From: Streptomyces cellostaticus
GTDB lineage: Bacteria; Actinomycetota; Actinomycetes; Streptomycetales; Streptomycetaceae
Length of the DNA: 64,000 nucleotides
Direction: 5' to 3'
NCBI RefSeq assembly: GCF_001513965.1
Contig: NZ_KQ948015.1
Coordinates: 1-64,000, forward strand
The translations under genes and the position numbers were made by a program. Each line of letters begins with the position of its first letter. The stretch's first letter is position 1. Below the pieces are notes generated by a model. That model was given only the letters and a program-made list of their open reading frames with translations, had not been told where the DNA came from and ran no database searches. Shown piece after piece: positions 55,936-64,000 of this stretch.

Positions 55936-56125
55936 GGCTGTCCTCGGGAGTTGGGGCCGAGCCGGCGGATGCACTCGCGACCAGGCGTCCGTTTTTTCTC
56001 TGAGTGAACTTTCGTTCGTTCAGCGTGAGGCTTGAGTGTGCGACGTCTGTGCGGCCCTGTCAACGCTCGGTAGCGTTCTCCTGCGAGAACGATCAGTACG
56101 GAGCAGAACGGGAGCGGCGCCGGCG

Positions 56126-57805
56126 ATGGCAGGACGGGCAAGGGCCACCAGCAGCGACACCGAGGAGGCCGCGGCGGGCAGGGAGGCGGAGGGCCCGCTG
56201 GCGCGCGGTCTGGCCGTGTTGGAGGCGGTCGCCCGCTCCGCCGAGGCGGTGCGGGCGGCCGACCTGGCCAGGACGACGGGCCTGGCGCGCTCCGCGGTGG
56301 ACCGGCTGGCCGCGACGGCGGTTCACCTCGGTTACCTGCGCGCCGCGGGCCGTGAGCTGGAAGCGGCCCCGCGGCTGATGGAGTTCGGCAACGCCTATCT
56401 GCGCGCCGCGGGCCTGCCCGACGCCGCCCAGCCCCACCTGGACGCCCTGGCCCGCACGCTGGACGAATCCGTGTCACTGATCGCGACGGACGACTGCGAC
56501 ATGCGCATCGTGGCCCGCGCGATCCCCCCGGAGCGGGTGATTCCGCTGGGGTTCCGGGTCGGAGACCTGCTGCCCGCGGACCGCTGCGCCGCCGGCGCCG
56601 TCCTCGCCGGCGTCTGGGCACCCGAGCAGCACGCGGCCTGGCGGGCGCACCGCGCCGCCGACCCGCTGGATGACGGCTACCCGGCCCTTCCCCCACGCGC
56701 CGCACGCCCCGGCCAGGCGGATGAGGCAGAGTTCGCCGCCTGGATCAGCGAGGCGCACGGGCAGGGCTGGGCCCTCGACGACCAGATCGCCGCCCCGGGT
56801 CTGGTCGCCCTGTCCGTTCCCGTCCCCGGACCCGACGGCAGCCCCCGGTACGCGCTGAGCGTGCTCGCCCACACGAGCCGGTGGAGTGCGCAGGCACTAC
56901 GTGACCACGGTCTGGCTCATCTGACCCGCACGGCACGGGAGATGGGCGACGCTCTCGCTGCCGAGCGGCCCGCGGCGCAGGGGCCCGCGGCGGCGGCGTA
57001 CACCGACGCCAAGACGGAACTCGGTCCCCTGTTCCTGCAGGCTCTGGCCCGCGGGCTCGCCGTGCTCACCGCGCTCGGCGGCGCACGCGGCGGCCTCACC
57101 CTCAACGATGCGGCGCAGGCCGCCGGGCTGTCGTACCAGAGCACCCGCCGCAACCTGCTCACCCTGCTGCGTGTGGGCTACGTCGAACAGTGCGGGCGGC
57201 ATTACCTCCCCGCCCCGCGCACGCTCGGTCTCGGCTACGCCCCGCTGTCCGGTCTGTGCCTGGCGGACATCGCGCGTCCGCATCTGGCCGCGCTCGCCGG
57301 CCGGGTCCAGGAGTCCGCGTCCGTCGCCGTACTCGACGAGGCGGAGGTGCGCTATCTGGCCCGCTCCGCCACCCAGCAGGTCACGAGCGTCGCCATCCAC
57401 CCGGGTGTCCGGCTGCCTGCCTACGCCACCTCCATGGGGCGTGTCCTGCTGGCGGACCTGCCCCGCGCGGAGCAGGAGCGGCTGCTCGCCCTGCTGCCTC
57501 CGCGCCCGCTGACCCCCTTCACCCGGACCTCGCACCGCGAACTCCTCGGCGTCTTCGAGCAGGTGCGGCAGGACGGCTGCGCGCTGGTCGAGCAGGAACT
57601 GGAGACGGGTCTTCGCTCCATGGCGGTCCCGCTGCACGATGTGCGAGGCAGGGCCGTCGCCGCCGTCAACCTCGCCCTGCACGCAGGCCCGGAGACGCCC
57701 GAGCAGTCTCGTGAACGTCTGCTGCCTCCTCTGCTGTCCGCCGCAGGGGCGATCGAGGCGGATCTGGCCGCGGTCTTCGCTTTCTCGCCGGTCCGCAGCG
57801 ACTGA
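56126..57805 (+). CDS. tandem double IclR-family regulator
   Basis: A 559-residue protein made of two complete IclR units. Unit 1: winged helix at about 22-80 (LARGLAVLEAVARSAEAVRAADLARTTGLARSAVDRLAATAVHLGYL) and effector domain to about 285. Unit 2: winged helix at about 318-375 (ALARGLAVLTALGGARGGLTLNDAAQAAGLSYQSTRRNLLTLLRVGYV) and effector domain to 545, with the characteristic LPAYATSMGRVLLADLP and ELETGLRSMAVPLHD. Single-unit IclR proteins are about 250 aa. It is divergent from the aquaporin/ALDH genes and is probably their regulator. ATG 56126 behind GGGAG was preferred over an upstream GTG at 56036. Confidence 0.92.
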   Translation: MAGRARATSSDTEEAAAGREAEGPLARGLAVLEAVARSAEAVRAADLARTTGLARSAVDRLAATAVHLGYLRAAGRELEAAPRLMEFGNAYLRAAGLPDAAQPHLDALARTLDESVSLIATDDCDMRIVARAIPPERVIPLGFRVGDLLPADRCAAGAVLAGVWAPEQHAAWRAHRAADPLDDGYPALPPRAARPGQADEAEFAAWISEAHGQGWALDDQIAAPGLVALSVPVPGPDGSPRYALSVLAHTSRWSAQALRDHGLAHLTRTAREMGDALAAERPAAQGPAAAAYTDAKTELGPLFLQALARGLAVLTALGGARGGLTLNDAAQAAGLSYQSTRRNLLTLLRVGYVEQCGRHYLPAPRTLGLGYAPLSGLCLADIARPHLAALAGRVQESASVAVLDEAEVRYLARSATQQVTSVAIHPGVRLPAYATSMGRVLLADLPRAEQERLLALLPPRPLTPFTRTSHRELLGVFEQVRQDGCALVEQELETGLRSMAVPLHDVRGRAVAAVNLALHAGPETPEQSRERLLPPLLSAAGAIEADLAAVFAFSPVRSD

Positions 57806-57841
57806 GACACCTCCCCAAGAAGTACGGCCGCCGCCCCGGCG

Positions 57842-59128
57842 TCAGCCGGCGCAACGCAGAAGTCCGGCCTCCTGCTTGGCCGCCAGGACGCGCCGTACGC
57901 TCTGCTCGACATGTGCCCGCAGTGCCGGCTCGTCGCCCAGGGCGGCAAGGACCGCAGAGGTCATGGCGGGGATGTGGCCGGCGTTCACACTCAGCACGAG
58001 GTCGCCGCCGGCGCGCAGGAAGGCCAGTGCGCGTCGGCCCGGGGGTATGGCCTTGACCGCCGCCGCGTTGCCGAGGTCGTCGGAGATGACGACTCCGTCG
58101 AAACCGAGCTCCTTGCGCAGCATGTCCTGGATCACGACAGACGAGAAGACCGCCTGGTGCGCGGGATCGATCCGGGTGTACGTCGCCAGGGAGATCATGA
58201 CGAACCGGGCGCCGGCCGTGACGCCTTCGCGGAAGGCGGTCAGGCCGTCAAAGGCGCGGTCGGTGGTGGTGTCGGTGACCTGGGGAGTGGTGTCGGTGTT
58301 GCCCCGGACACCGCCCAGGCCCGGGAAGTGCTTGAGGGTGGTGAGCACGCCGGCCTGGCCAAAGCCCTTGATGAAGGCGGCATCGTGGCCGGCGACGGCC
58401 TCGGCGGTGGAGCCGAACTGGCGGTCGTAACGTCCGATCGGGCCGTTGGCCCGCCCCAGGTCGGAGGAGACGACGTCGGCGACGGGGGCGAGGTCGAGAC
58501 GGATGCCCGCACGGCGCAGTTCGCCCGCCCAGACGGCCGCGTTCCGTTGCAGCCGCGGCCCGCCGAAACCACCCTGGGCGAGCGCGCTGGGGATGTCGGT
58601 GAAGCCCGGCCCGCGCAGTGGCTGTACCTGACCGCCCTCCTGGTCGGCGGAGACCAGGGTGCCGATGCGGCGGGCACCCACATCCTGGGCGAGCTGGTCC
58701 GCGCGGTCCGTCACGGCGCGCACCGCCGGCATGCCCGCGGTGGTCGGTCCCATCAGGATCACCGAGCCGACATGGTGGCGGCGCAGCACGCTCAGACTTG
58801 CCTGCGCACTCCCGTCGGCCCCGCCGACGACGTGGACCCCTCCCATGAACAGCTGGCCCACCTTCTGAGCGGGTGACATCCGCGAGAGGATCCGGTCGAC
58901 ACAGGCCGCCGCCGGGCCGGGGGACGGGGTGGACCGTGCCGTGTCCTGCCGTGCCGCAGTGCCGCCCCCTTCGGCCCGATCCCCCGCTCCCGTCGCCTGT
59001 GGCGCCGGGGCCGATGGACGGGTGGTGCAGCCGGAGAGCAGCACGGCGCAGGCCGCTGCCAGAACGGCGCCGCGACGGCGTGCGAAGCCCCTCCCCCGCC
59101 TGCGCGGGAAAGTCGTTGTCTGCCTCAT
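57842..59128 (-). CDS. GH3 beta-N-acetylhexosaminidase-like lipoprotein (NagZ type)
   Basis: A lipoprotein of 428 aa (lipobox LLSGC, Cys about residue 35, after a basic start RRRGRGFARRR). A Ser/Pro/Thr-rich spacer leads to a single-domain GH3 barrel: KVGQLFMGGV, VSADQEGGQVQPLRGPGFT, ELRRAGIRLDLAPVADV, the KHFPGLG motif and the nucleophile Asp in GVVISDDLGNAAAV. After KHFPG the canonical GDTxxDSH dyad loop reads LGGVRGNTDTTPQ, so the usual Asp-His acid pair is not obvious. It likely trims peptidoglycan-type amino sugars outside the membrane. Confidence 0.87.
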   Translation of the reverse strand: MRQTTTFPRRRGRGFARRRGAVLAAACAVLLSGCTTRPSAPAPQATGAGDRAEGGGTAARQDTARSTPSPGPAAACVDRILSRMSPAQKVGQLFMGGVHVVGGADGSAQASLSVLRRHHVGSVILMGPTTAGMPAVRAVTDRADQLAQDVGARRIGTLVSADQEGGQVQPLRGPGFTDIPSALAQGGFGGPRLQRNAAVWAGELRRAGIRLDLAPVADVVSSDLGRANGPIGRYDRQFGSTAEAVAGHDAAFIKGFGQAGVLTTLKHFPGLGGVRGNTDTTPQVTDTTTDRAFDGLTAFREGVTAGARFVMISLATYTRIDPAHQAVFSSVVIQDMLRKELGFDGVVISDDLGNAAAVKAIPPGRRALAFLRAGGDLVLSVNAGHIPAMTSAVLAALGDEPALRAHVEQSVRRVLAAKQEAGLLRCAG

Positions 59129-59424
59129 GGTGGCACCTCTCGTGTGGTTGGTCCCGGCTGCTCGGTCCGGGCAGCGCCTCGTGCACATGAGTGGCGCGGC
59201 GGGCGGGAGGAGTTCGCAGGCCGCCGCGTGATGTGAGCCACTCACACAGGGCCTACGGCCCGTCCACGGGGGTCGGCCCCGGGTCGCCGCGGCCGTGGAA
59301 GGCACGCTGTCCTGGCCGAACCGGCAGAACGTGCCCGAGCCGGCGGCAACGGGCGGGGGCGGCTGGCACGCTCGTGGCGTTCGTCGGGGCCGACCATCCG
59401 GAGCCCCTGCCCGAAAGGTCCACA

Positions 59425-60714
59425 GTGAATCGTCTTCTTCGTGTCGGAACAGTCATCCTGCTCGCGAGCACACCGCTTGCGGCAACCTCCCCGGCGTCCG
59501 CTTCGGACCGCCCCGGATGCACCTTCTCACCGAGCGTCCACGGCTCCACCGAAGAACAGCGGCTGTCGCATCCCATACCGCAGCAGATCCTGCGCAGCAG
59601 CGGATTGCAGAAGACGGTCGAGGACTTCTCCCGCAGCCTGTGTGCCACGCGTTCGCCGGGCCAGGCCAGGACCGTGGTGAGGGACCACGGACACCGGCTG
59701 TGGAGGGAGGCCGTCCGGCGCGCTCAGCAGCACACCGCGGACGAGATGGCCGCGGGCACGCTCAGCCACGACGACGACAGGCCCCTGTACTGGGCGCGCC
59801 TGAGCATGACCCTGGCCCTGAAGCAGTGGGACCCCGCCTTCACCGTGTCCTCGGCACAACGCGGGTCCCTGCTCGAGCTGTTGGAGCGCACCTCACGCGG
59901 CCAGGACACCATCTCCTTCGGCAAGGACGCCGACGTCAAGCGGATCCTGCTCACCGGGTTCGACCCCTTCGACCTCGACTGGGACAGCCGCACCTCCAAT
60001 CCCTCGGGTGCCGTCGCCCTGGCACTGGACGGCGTCACGGTGCAGACCCCGTACGGGCCGGCCCGTATCGAGACGGCCGTTTTCCCGGTGCGCTGGCAGG
60101 ACTTCGCCGAGGGGACCGTGGAGCGGACGCTGGCCTCTCACTTCCGGCCCGGTCCGCAGCAGGTGGACATGTTCGCCACGGTGAGCCAGGGTCAGCCGGA
60201 CCGCTTCGACATCGAGCGCTGGAACGGCGCATGGCGCGGCGGGTACCAGGACAACGACAACCTCTCCAGCACGGGAACGATCTCCATCCCGGCGGGCCTT
60301 CCCACGGTGCGCCCCCAGCCGCAGTGGACACACACCACGCTGCCCTACCGGGCCATTGTGCGGGCCGCGACGGGCCGCTTCCCCGTGTACGACCACACCC
60401 AGGTCACCGAGATCCCGGCAGGCGGCACCAAGCCGGTGATACGCCCGGACGGACCGACGCCCGGTTCGGTGGCACGCGAGGGCGGCGGCGGTGATTACCT
60501 GTCGAACGAGATCGCCTACCGCGCCACCCTCCTGCGCGACGCGCTCGATCCGCACATCCCCGGCGGCCACATCCACACCCCCGTGCTGGAGTTCGGCACC
60601 GGCAACAGCACCGACCTGACCGACCCGACGTTCCTCCGCAACCGCGGGGACATCGTGGCCCAGACACGGGCCATCGTGGAGGCAGCGGCGGCCACTATCG
60701 GCGCCGGCCGGTAG
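59425..60714 (+). CDS. secreted pyroglutamyl-peptidase I (C15)-like protein with Cys replaced by Ser
   Basis: Pyroglutamyl peptidases clip N-terminal pyroglutamate using a Glu-Cys-His triad. After a signal peptide (to ASASD, residue 28) and a novel N-terminal domain of about 140 residues comes a C15-like fold: ILLTGFDPF, SNPSGAVALAL, the Glu region FDIERWNG (Glu264), GGGGDYLSNEIAYRATL and a His in GGHIHTPVLE (His384). The position that is Cys in the family pattern (Y-x-C-N) is Ser360 here. The protein may be a non-enzymatic or Ser-based variant. GTG 59425 follows AAAGG. 429 aa, twice the length of classical Pcp. Confidence 0.82.
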   Translation: MNRLLRVGTVILLASTPLAATSPASASDRPGCTFSPSVHGSTEEQRLSHPIPQQILRSSGLQKTVEDFSRSLCATRSPGQARTVVRDHGHRLWREAVRRAQQHTADEMAAGTLSHDDDRPLYWARLSMTLALKQWDPAFTVSSAQRGSLLELLERTSRGQDTISFGKDADVKRILLTGFDPFDLDWDSRTSNPSGAVALALDGVTVQTPYGPARIETAVFPVRWQDFAEGTVERTLASHFRPGPQQVDMFATVSQGQPDRFDIERWNGAWRGGYQDNDNLSSTGTISIPAGLPTVRPQPQWTHTTLPYRAIVRAATGRFPVYDHTQVTEIPAGGTKPVIRPDGPTPGSVAREGGGGDYLSNEIAYRATLLRDALDPHIPGGHIHTPVLEFGTGNSTDLTDPTFLRNRGDIVAQTRAIVEAAAATIGAGR

Positions 60715-61367
60715 GGACAGGAGCGGGCAGTGACACCACTACTGGGGCGCCGCCGGTCACCGCCGCATGGCGTGAGTACCACCGGGTGGCGTTCCTCGTC
60801 CCCCGGGTGACAGTCGTGCCGCAGGCTGCCGATGCTTGCCTGCCGGGCAGGGCATGGGGGGCAGTGTGATGTGGCCGCATCGGCAGCGACAGTGAGGGGG
60901 ACGCCGTCTTCCAGGCACTCTGGTGGTGGCCGGTCGGCTGGTTCCCCCACAGCCGACTGGTCCTCGGCCGGGGGCCGGCGTGCGGAGGGTTGGGTCGGCA
61001 ACCTTTGCCGGCTCCCTGGCCATCGAGGCGGCGCGGGCAGCCGGGACGGCATGGATCACCGGCTGCCCGCGCCGCCGGCGAGCGGCGAGCGGCGAGCGGC
61101 GAGCCGAGGATTTGCCTCGGCGCCTGAGGGCCTGTGGAGCCCGTGGACTCCCCCGCTGCTACTTCCCCGTTGACGTCCCTGCCCAGCCAGTCCAGACGGC
61201 TTGCCTGATGGCTCCCACCTCCGGTGTTCCGAACGGTTCATCCGGCAGCGGGCACCGGCGCACAGGCGGACCTCGGTCTGCTGCGGCATGGCCTGCCGGA
61301 GGGCCGAGGTCAACGCGTGGCGCCTTATCTGCGGTGCCCGCGGCCGACTTCCCCCCGCCGGCCCGCG
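60715..61367. other. unassigned stretch with a heptamer repeat
   Basis: No gene recognised. A plus-strand reading around 60990-61080 (FAGSLAIEAARAAGTAWITG) is helical and coding-like but has no family or start that I can defend. Other frames are Arg/Pro/Gly-rich. Confidence 0.35.
61077..61104. repeat. heptanucleotide tandem repeat (GGCGAGC)4
   Basis: Four perfect copies of GGCGAGC, the second 7-base tandem repeat in the window. It lies at the end of the coding-like plus-strand reading and would shift its frame with any copy change. Confidence 0.9.
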
Positions 61368-62057
61368 TCACCTCGCGGGTGCGCCGATGACGCAGTGAAA
61401 GTCGCTGACCGAGAACGCCGTCAGCGGCCGCCGCCCGGCCAGGAAGTCCAGTGGGCCACCCGGTGCCGCTCTCAGCTGTGCCTGGCCCAACCGCATCTGT
61501 CCGTCCAGCCGTACGGGGATCCGTTGTGCTGCCGAGCGGTCGTCAAAGGGCCGTTGCAGCAGGCGGGTGCGTAGGCTACGGCGTCCGGGCAGACGCAGTC
61601 GGTCGCGGTGGGCTGCGAAGACGCCCTCGCTTTCGCCCGCTGTGTCGGGAGTACCGGGCCACAATCGCGCGCGAACAGCGGCTCCTGCCCTGCCACGGCC
61701 GCCTTGAGCGGCGATCCTGTTGCCGGTCAGGAGCAGATCCGCGGGCTGCTCCGCCACGCCCCACAGCGTCTGGCCCCCGGCCAGCGACTCGGCGTTGTCT
61801 CCCCATGCCTCGACGAGACAGAGGCCCGTATCGTGCTCGTCGCGCACCCTGAGCAGCACCAGCAGTTCACGCCCGACCGAGCCGTCGGCCCGGGAGTCGA
61901 CCCAGCACGTCAGCGTATGGCACCACTGTCCCGACCGTAGCGGCTGCACCCCGGCGGGCAGGGACCAGTCCGGCACTGCTGTCGGACTCACCTTCCACAC
62001 GGCGACGAGCATGTCACCTTCCAGATGCCAAGGCTGCGGCGGGAACTGCTTGTTCAC
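61368..62057 (-). CDS. acetoacetate-decarboxylase-family protein
   Basis: The 229-residue protein has FPPQPWHLEGDMLVAVWKVSPTAVPDWSLPAGVQPL at the N-terminus, then ELLVLLRVRD, ESLAGGQTLWGV and a C-terminal PLDFLAGRRPLTAFSVSDFHCVIG, the layout of ADC-fold proteins in Streptomyces. The catalytic Lys of true acetoacetate decarboxylase normally lies after the WG(I/V)P turn; here that region reads LWGVAEQPADLLLTG with no Lys. The active-site Lys may therefore be missing and the role different, as in ADC-like aldolase-dehydratases. GTG 62057 follows AAAGGA. Confidence 0.72.
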   Translation of the reverse strand: MNKQFPPQPWHLEGDMLVAVWKVSPTAVPDWSLPAGVQPLRSGQWCHTLTCWVDSRADGSVGRELLVLLRVRDEHDTGLCLVEAWGDNAESLAGGQTLWGVAEQPADLLLTGNRIAAQGGRGRAGAAVRARLWPGTPDTAGESEGVFAAHRDRLRLPGRRSLRTRLLQRPFDDRSAAQRIPVRLDGQMRLGQAQLRAAPGGPLDFLAGRRPLTAFSVSDFHCVIGAPAR

Positions 62058-62294
62058 GTGCTGTCCTTTCTCAGGGCCTGTGCACCTGCCTGGCCGGTGT
62101 CGATCACGTTGCCACTCCCATGGTCCGCTCCTCGGGTGACCGTGAGGGTTGGTTTACAGCGCTCTGCGGGCGCACAATCCCTCTGAGTGAATGTGCGCCG
62201 GGTCACTGTCAGCCGCGCACGTACACACGACCGCTAGTTGACTCGGACTCAACCAGGCGGGCGTCAACGCGTCTCGACGAAGGAGAACGGCCCC

Positions 62295-63068
62295 ATGCCT
62301 CATCACCCGAGCATGTACGTCTCGCCGCTGTTCCCGCTGCTCGCCTTCCTCAATGCCTACGCGGGTTCGGTTCTCGCGCTGGCCTGCGCAGGCCGGCTGC
62401 GCACGAGAGGACTGAGAACGGGATGGAACTGGCTGGTCGGTGGCGCGATTTCACTCGGCTGCGGCATCTGGGGCATGCACTTCATCGGCATGCTGGGCTA
62501 TTCCTCCGGTGAGGGCCGGCCACGGTTCGACCTGGCTCTGACCGGGGTCAGCCTTGTCGTGGCTGTCGCGATCGTGGGCTTCGGGCTGCTGGTCACCTAC
62601 CTGCATCCGCACTGGTACACCCTGCTGGCCGGGGGGATCGTCACGGGGCTGGGGATCTCGGCGATGCACTACATCGGGATGGCGGCCATGCACCTCGCGG
62701 GTACCGTCTCCTACACTCCGCGGACTGTGACGCTGTCCGTCGCCATCGCCGTTGTCACCGCCACGGCCGCCTTGGGTACGGCTCTTGCCTCGCTGGGCAC
62801 CTGGGCGACCGTCGGGGCCGGCGGGCTGATGGCGATTTCCATCAGCACCATGCACTACACGGGGATGATGGCCGTGACGGTCTCACCCAACGACCAGGTG
62901 GTGGTCCGGGGGGTGGAGGGGCCCTCGCTCATCGTTCCCCTGTTCCTCTGCTTCTCCCTCGAACTGTTGATGGTCGGGTTCGCGGTCGTCACCACGCCGC
63001 TGCTGCCCGAGGACGACTTCGGTGCAGCCTCCGCGGGCCACGCCTTCTCACGGGGGTTCGGCCGCTGA
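62295..63068 (+). CDS. MHYT-domain integral membrane sensor
   Basis: A 257-residue membrane protein with seven predicted helices. Three MHYT motifs sit near helix ends: WGMHFIGML (about 57-65), SAMHYIGMAAM (about 124-134) and STMHYTGMM (about 187-195). MHYT domains are thought to bind copper and sense O2, CO or NO, usually joined to GGDEF/EAL or kinase output domains. Here there is no output domain; the C-terminus ends shortly after the last helix (PEDDFGAASAGHAF). ATG 62295 has AGGAG at 62281. It presumably signals through a separate partner. Confidence 0.9.
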   Translation: MPHHPSMYVSPLFPLLAFLNAYAGSVLALACAGRLRTRGLRTGWNWLVGGAISLGCGIWGMHFIGMLGYSSGEGRPRFDLALTGVSLVVAVAIVGFGLLVTYLHPHWYTLLAGGIVTGLGISAMHYIGMAAMHLAGTVSYTPRTVTLSVAIAVVTATAALGTALASLGTWATVGAGGLMAISISTMHYTGMMAVTVSPNDQVVVRGVEGPSLIVPLFLCFSLELLMVGFAVVTTPLLPEDDFGAASAGHAFSRGFGR

Positions 63069-63080
63069 AGACGAACCCGG

Positions 63081-63106
63081 CGGCCGCGGAAGGCAACACG
63101 CGGCCG
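63081..63106. terminator. hairpin between the convergent MHYT and lipoprotein genes
   Basis: CGGCCGCG (63081-63088) and CGCGGCCG (63099-63106) pair perfectly across 10 bases. Confidence 0.6.
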
Positions 63107-63143
63107 GCAGGGGAGGGGACCCCAGCAGGCCGGTCAGTGCTGC

Positions 63144-63833
63144 TCAGCCGCCCGATCCGGGCTGGAAGGCCGAGATGCGTACCGCCGAGGCGTTGCCGCC
63201 GGTGGGTACCGCCCCGTGGGTCCAGGCAGCGGACAGGGTCCGCGTCTCGTCCGGAGGTGTGACCACGAGCCGTGCGGGGGCGGCGGATACGGCGCCGGAG
63301 GTGGCGGGATCGCTGAAGGACAGCTGCGCGGTGGCGCGCGTGCCGGGCCGCAAGGAGACAAGTCCTGAACTCGGTGCGACGCGGACGGGGTTGGTGGTGA
63401 CGGCGTTGTTCTTCGCGTCCCTGAACTCCGCTCCCGGATAGCCGTAGAGGGTGCAGGTGCCGGCGGAGATGTTGGTAAGGATCAGGGAGAAGTTCTCCCG
63501 GCCCGCTCCGGGCTCGTTGGCGCCTATCGAGAAGGCGACGTCGGAGGTGGAGCAGCGCCGCGAGGCGGTTGAGTGCGACGGCGTCCGCTCGGGCGAGGCC
63601 GGGTGGGAGGAGGTGGCTCGGGGTTGGGCTCCGGCTGCCTGCGCACCGTCGTCGGTGCGCGAGTCGGGCGCCGCCGTACCCGAGGCCGCGGGGCGGTCTT
63701 CCTGACCGGGCGCCCCACCGCAGCCGGTCAGCACCATCAGGAGGGCACTTGTGCCGGCCGGCAGGGCCGGCAGGGCTGCGCCGCGCATGAGCGGGGCTCG
63801 GCGAAGACGGCTGGACTCCATGGACGTAGTCAC
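63144..63833 (-). CDS. DUF4232-type secreted lipoprotein
   Basis: A signal peptide with Arg-rich start (RLRRAPLMRG) ends in a lipobox VLTGC. A Ser/Pro/Ala-rich spacer of about 50 residues leads to a beta-sandwich domain with two Cys (CSTSDV and GTCTLYGYPG) and NFSLILTNIS, the pattern of the actinobacterial DUF4232 domain. Function is unknown; it is anchored on the outer face of the membrane. The start is uncertain: GTG 63833 has GGGAG almost touching it, while ATG 63821 has the same site 13 bases away. Confidence 0.8.
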   Translation of the reverse strand: MTTSMESSRLRRAPLMRGAALPALPAGTSALLMVLTGCGGAPGQEDRPAASGTAAPDSRTDDGAQAAGAQPRATSSHPASPERTPSHSTASRRCSTSDVAFSIGANEPGAGRENFSLILTNISAGTCTLYGYPGAEFRDAKNNAVTTNPVRVAPSSGLVSLRPGTRATAQLSFSDPATSGAVSAAPARLVVTPPDETRTLSAAWTHGAVPTGGNASAVRISAFQPGSGG

Positions 63834-64000
63834 TCTCCCAGGGGTCGGAGGCAGACAGAGTTACGTGGGCCGCACTCGGGCGGCGTGTCATTCGATGCCC
63901 CGTCCGGCACAAAAGTTCGGCGTGCGGCGCCCTGGTTACGTGGGCTGTGTCACACACGAACCTCGCGGTCGGGCACCGGGAGGTGAGGCGCCGTAGCCCC

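Overview
The window is very GC-rich, codes with the codon bias of a high-GC actinomycete, uses GTG/TTG starts freely and carries SARP, FtsX, streptothricin acetyltransferase and nSTAND remnants typical of Streptomyces. I read it as an accessory (probably arm) region of a Streptomyces chromosome. This is inferred from sequence recognition alone; no search was run. I saw no rRNA, tRNA or CRISPR array.

Layout. 0-4.6 kb: an ApbE flavin transferase, an unknown ORF, a streptothricin acetyltransferase beside a heptamer repeat, then debris (TniB-like transposition ATPase, NB-ARC ATPase, integrase). 4.6-8.3 kb: a translationally coupled FMO-SDR-aldehyde dehydrogenase operon. 8.5-12.4 kb: a rearrangement hotspot where an XRE/nSTAND gene is split between two strands, a divergent tetR/MFS pair has lost both N-termini, and a CBM13-GH62 arabinofuranosidase has lost its signal peptide. 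13-15 kb: an MBL hydrolase, TrpC and a reductase remnant. 15.4-16.6 kb: a secreted SGNH-CBM13 esterase.

16.6-34 kb is the centrepiece, an L-fucose locus. Two Tat-exported, CBM13-bearing fucosidases (GH29, GH95) read rightward. A divergent operon of about 12 genes reads leftward: sugar ABC importer (binding lipoprotein, ATPase, permease), L-fuconate dehydratase, lactonase-type amidohydrolase, FucU mutarotase, Zn-alcohol dehydrogenase, KduD-like SDR, KDPG-type aldolase, PfkB kinase, aldo/keto reductase and a FadR-type GntR regulator. Most junctions overlap by a few bases. Fucose released outside would be imported, oxidised to L-fuconate, dehydrated and cleaved without an initial phosphorylation.

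34-51 kb is a plant-cell-wall block: a GH10-GH62 xylanase/arabinofuranosidase fusion, a GH12 endoglucanase, an LplABC-type importer divergent from a GH3 glycosidase with identical TCGAAGCGCTTCGA palindromes on each side, a PAS-GAF-SpoIIE-ATPase phosphatase and a CBM13-CE2 esterase. Remnants of GH43, GH74 and two GH42 genes lie between them. Fucosidases, GH12 and the lost GH74/GH42 together point to fucosylated xyloglucan plus arabinoxylan as the ancestral diet.

50.7-52.8 kb is debris (MauE-like, SARP, FtsX, nitrilase). 52.8-64 kb holds an HxlR regulator, an aldehyde dehydrogenase and aquaporin divergent from a tandem-duplicated IclR regulator, a NagZ-like lipoprotein, a secreted pyroglutamyl-peptidase homologue whose catalytic Cys appears to be Ser, an acetoacetate-decarboxylase-like protein, an MHYT membrane sensor and a DUF4232-type lipoprotein.
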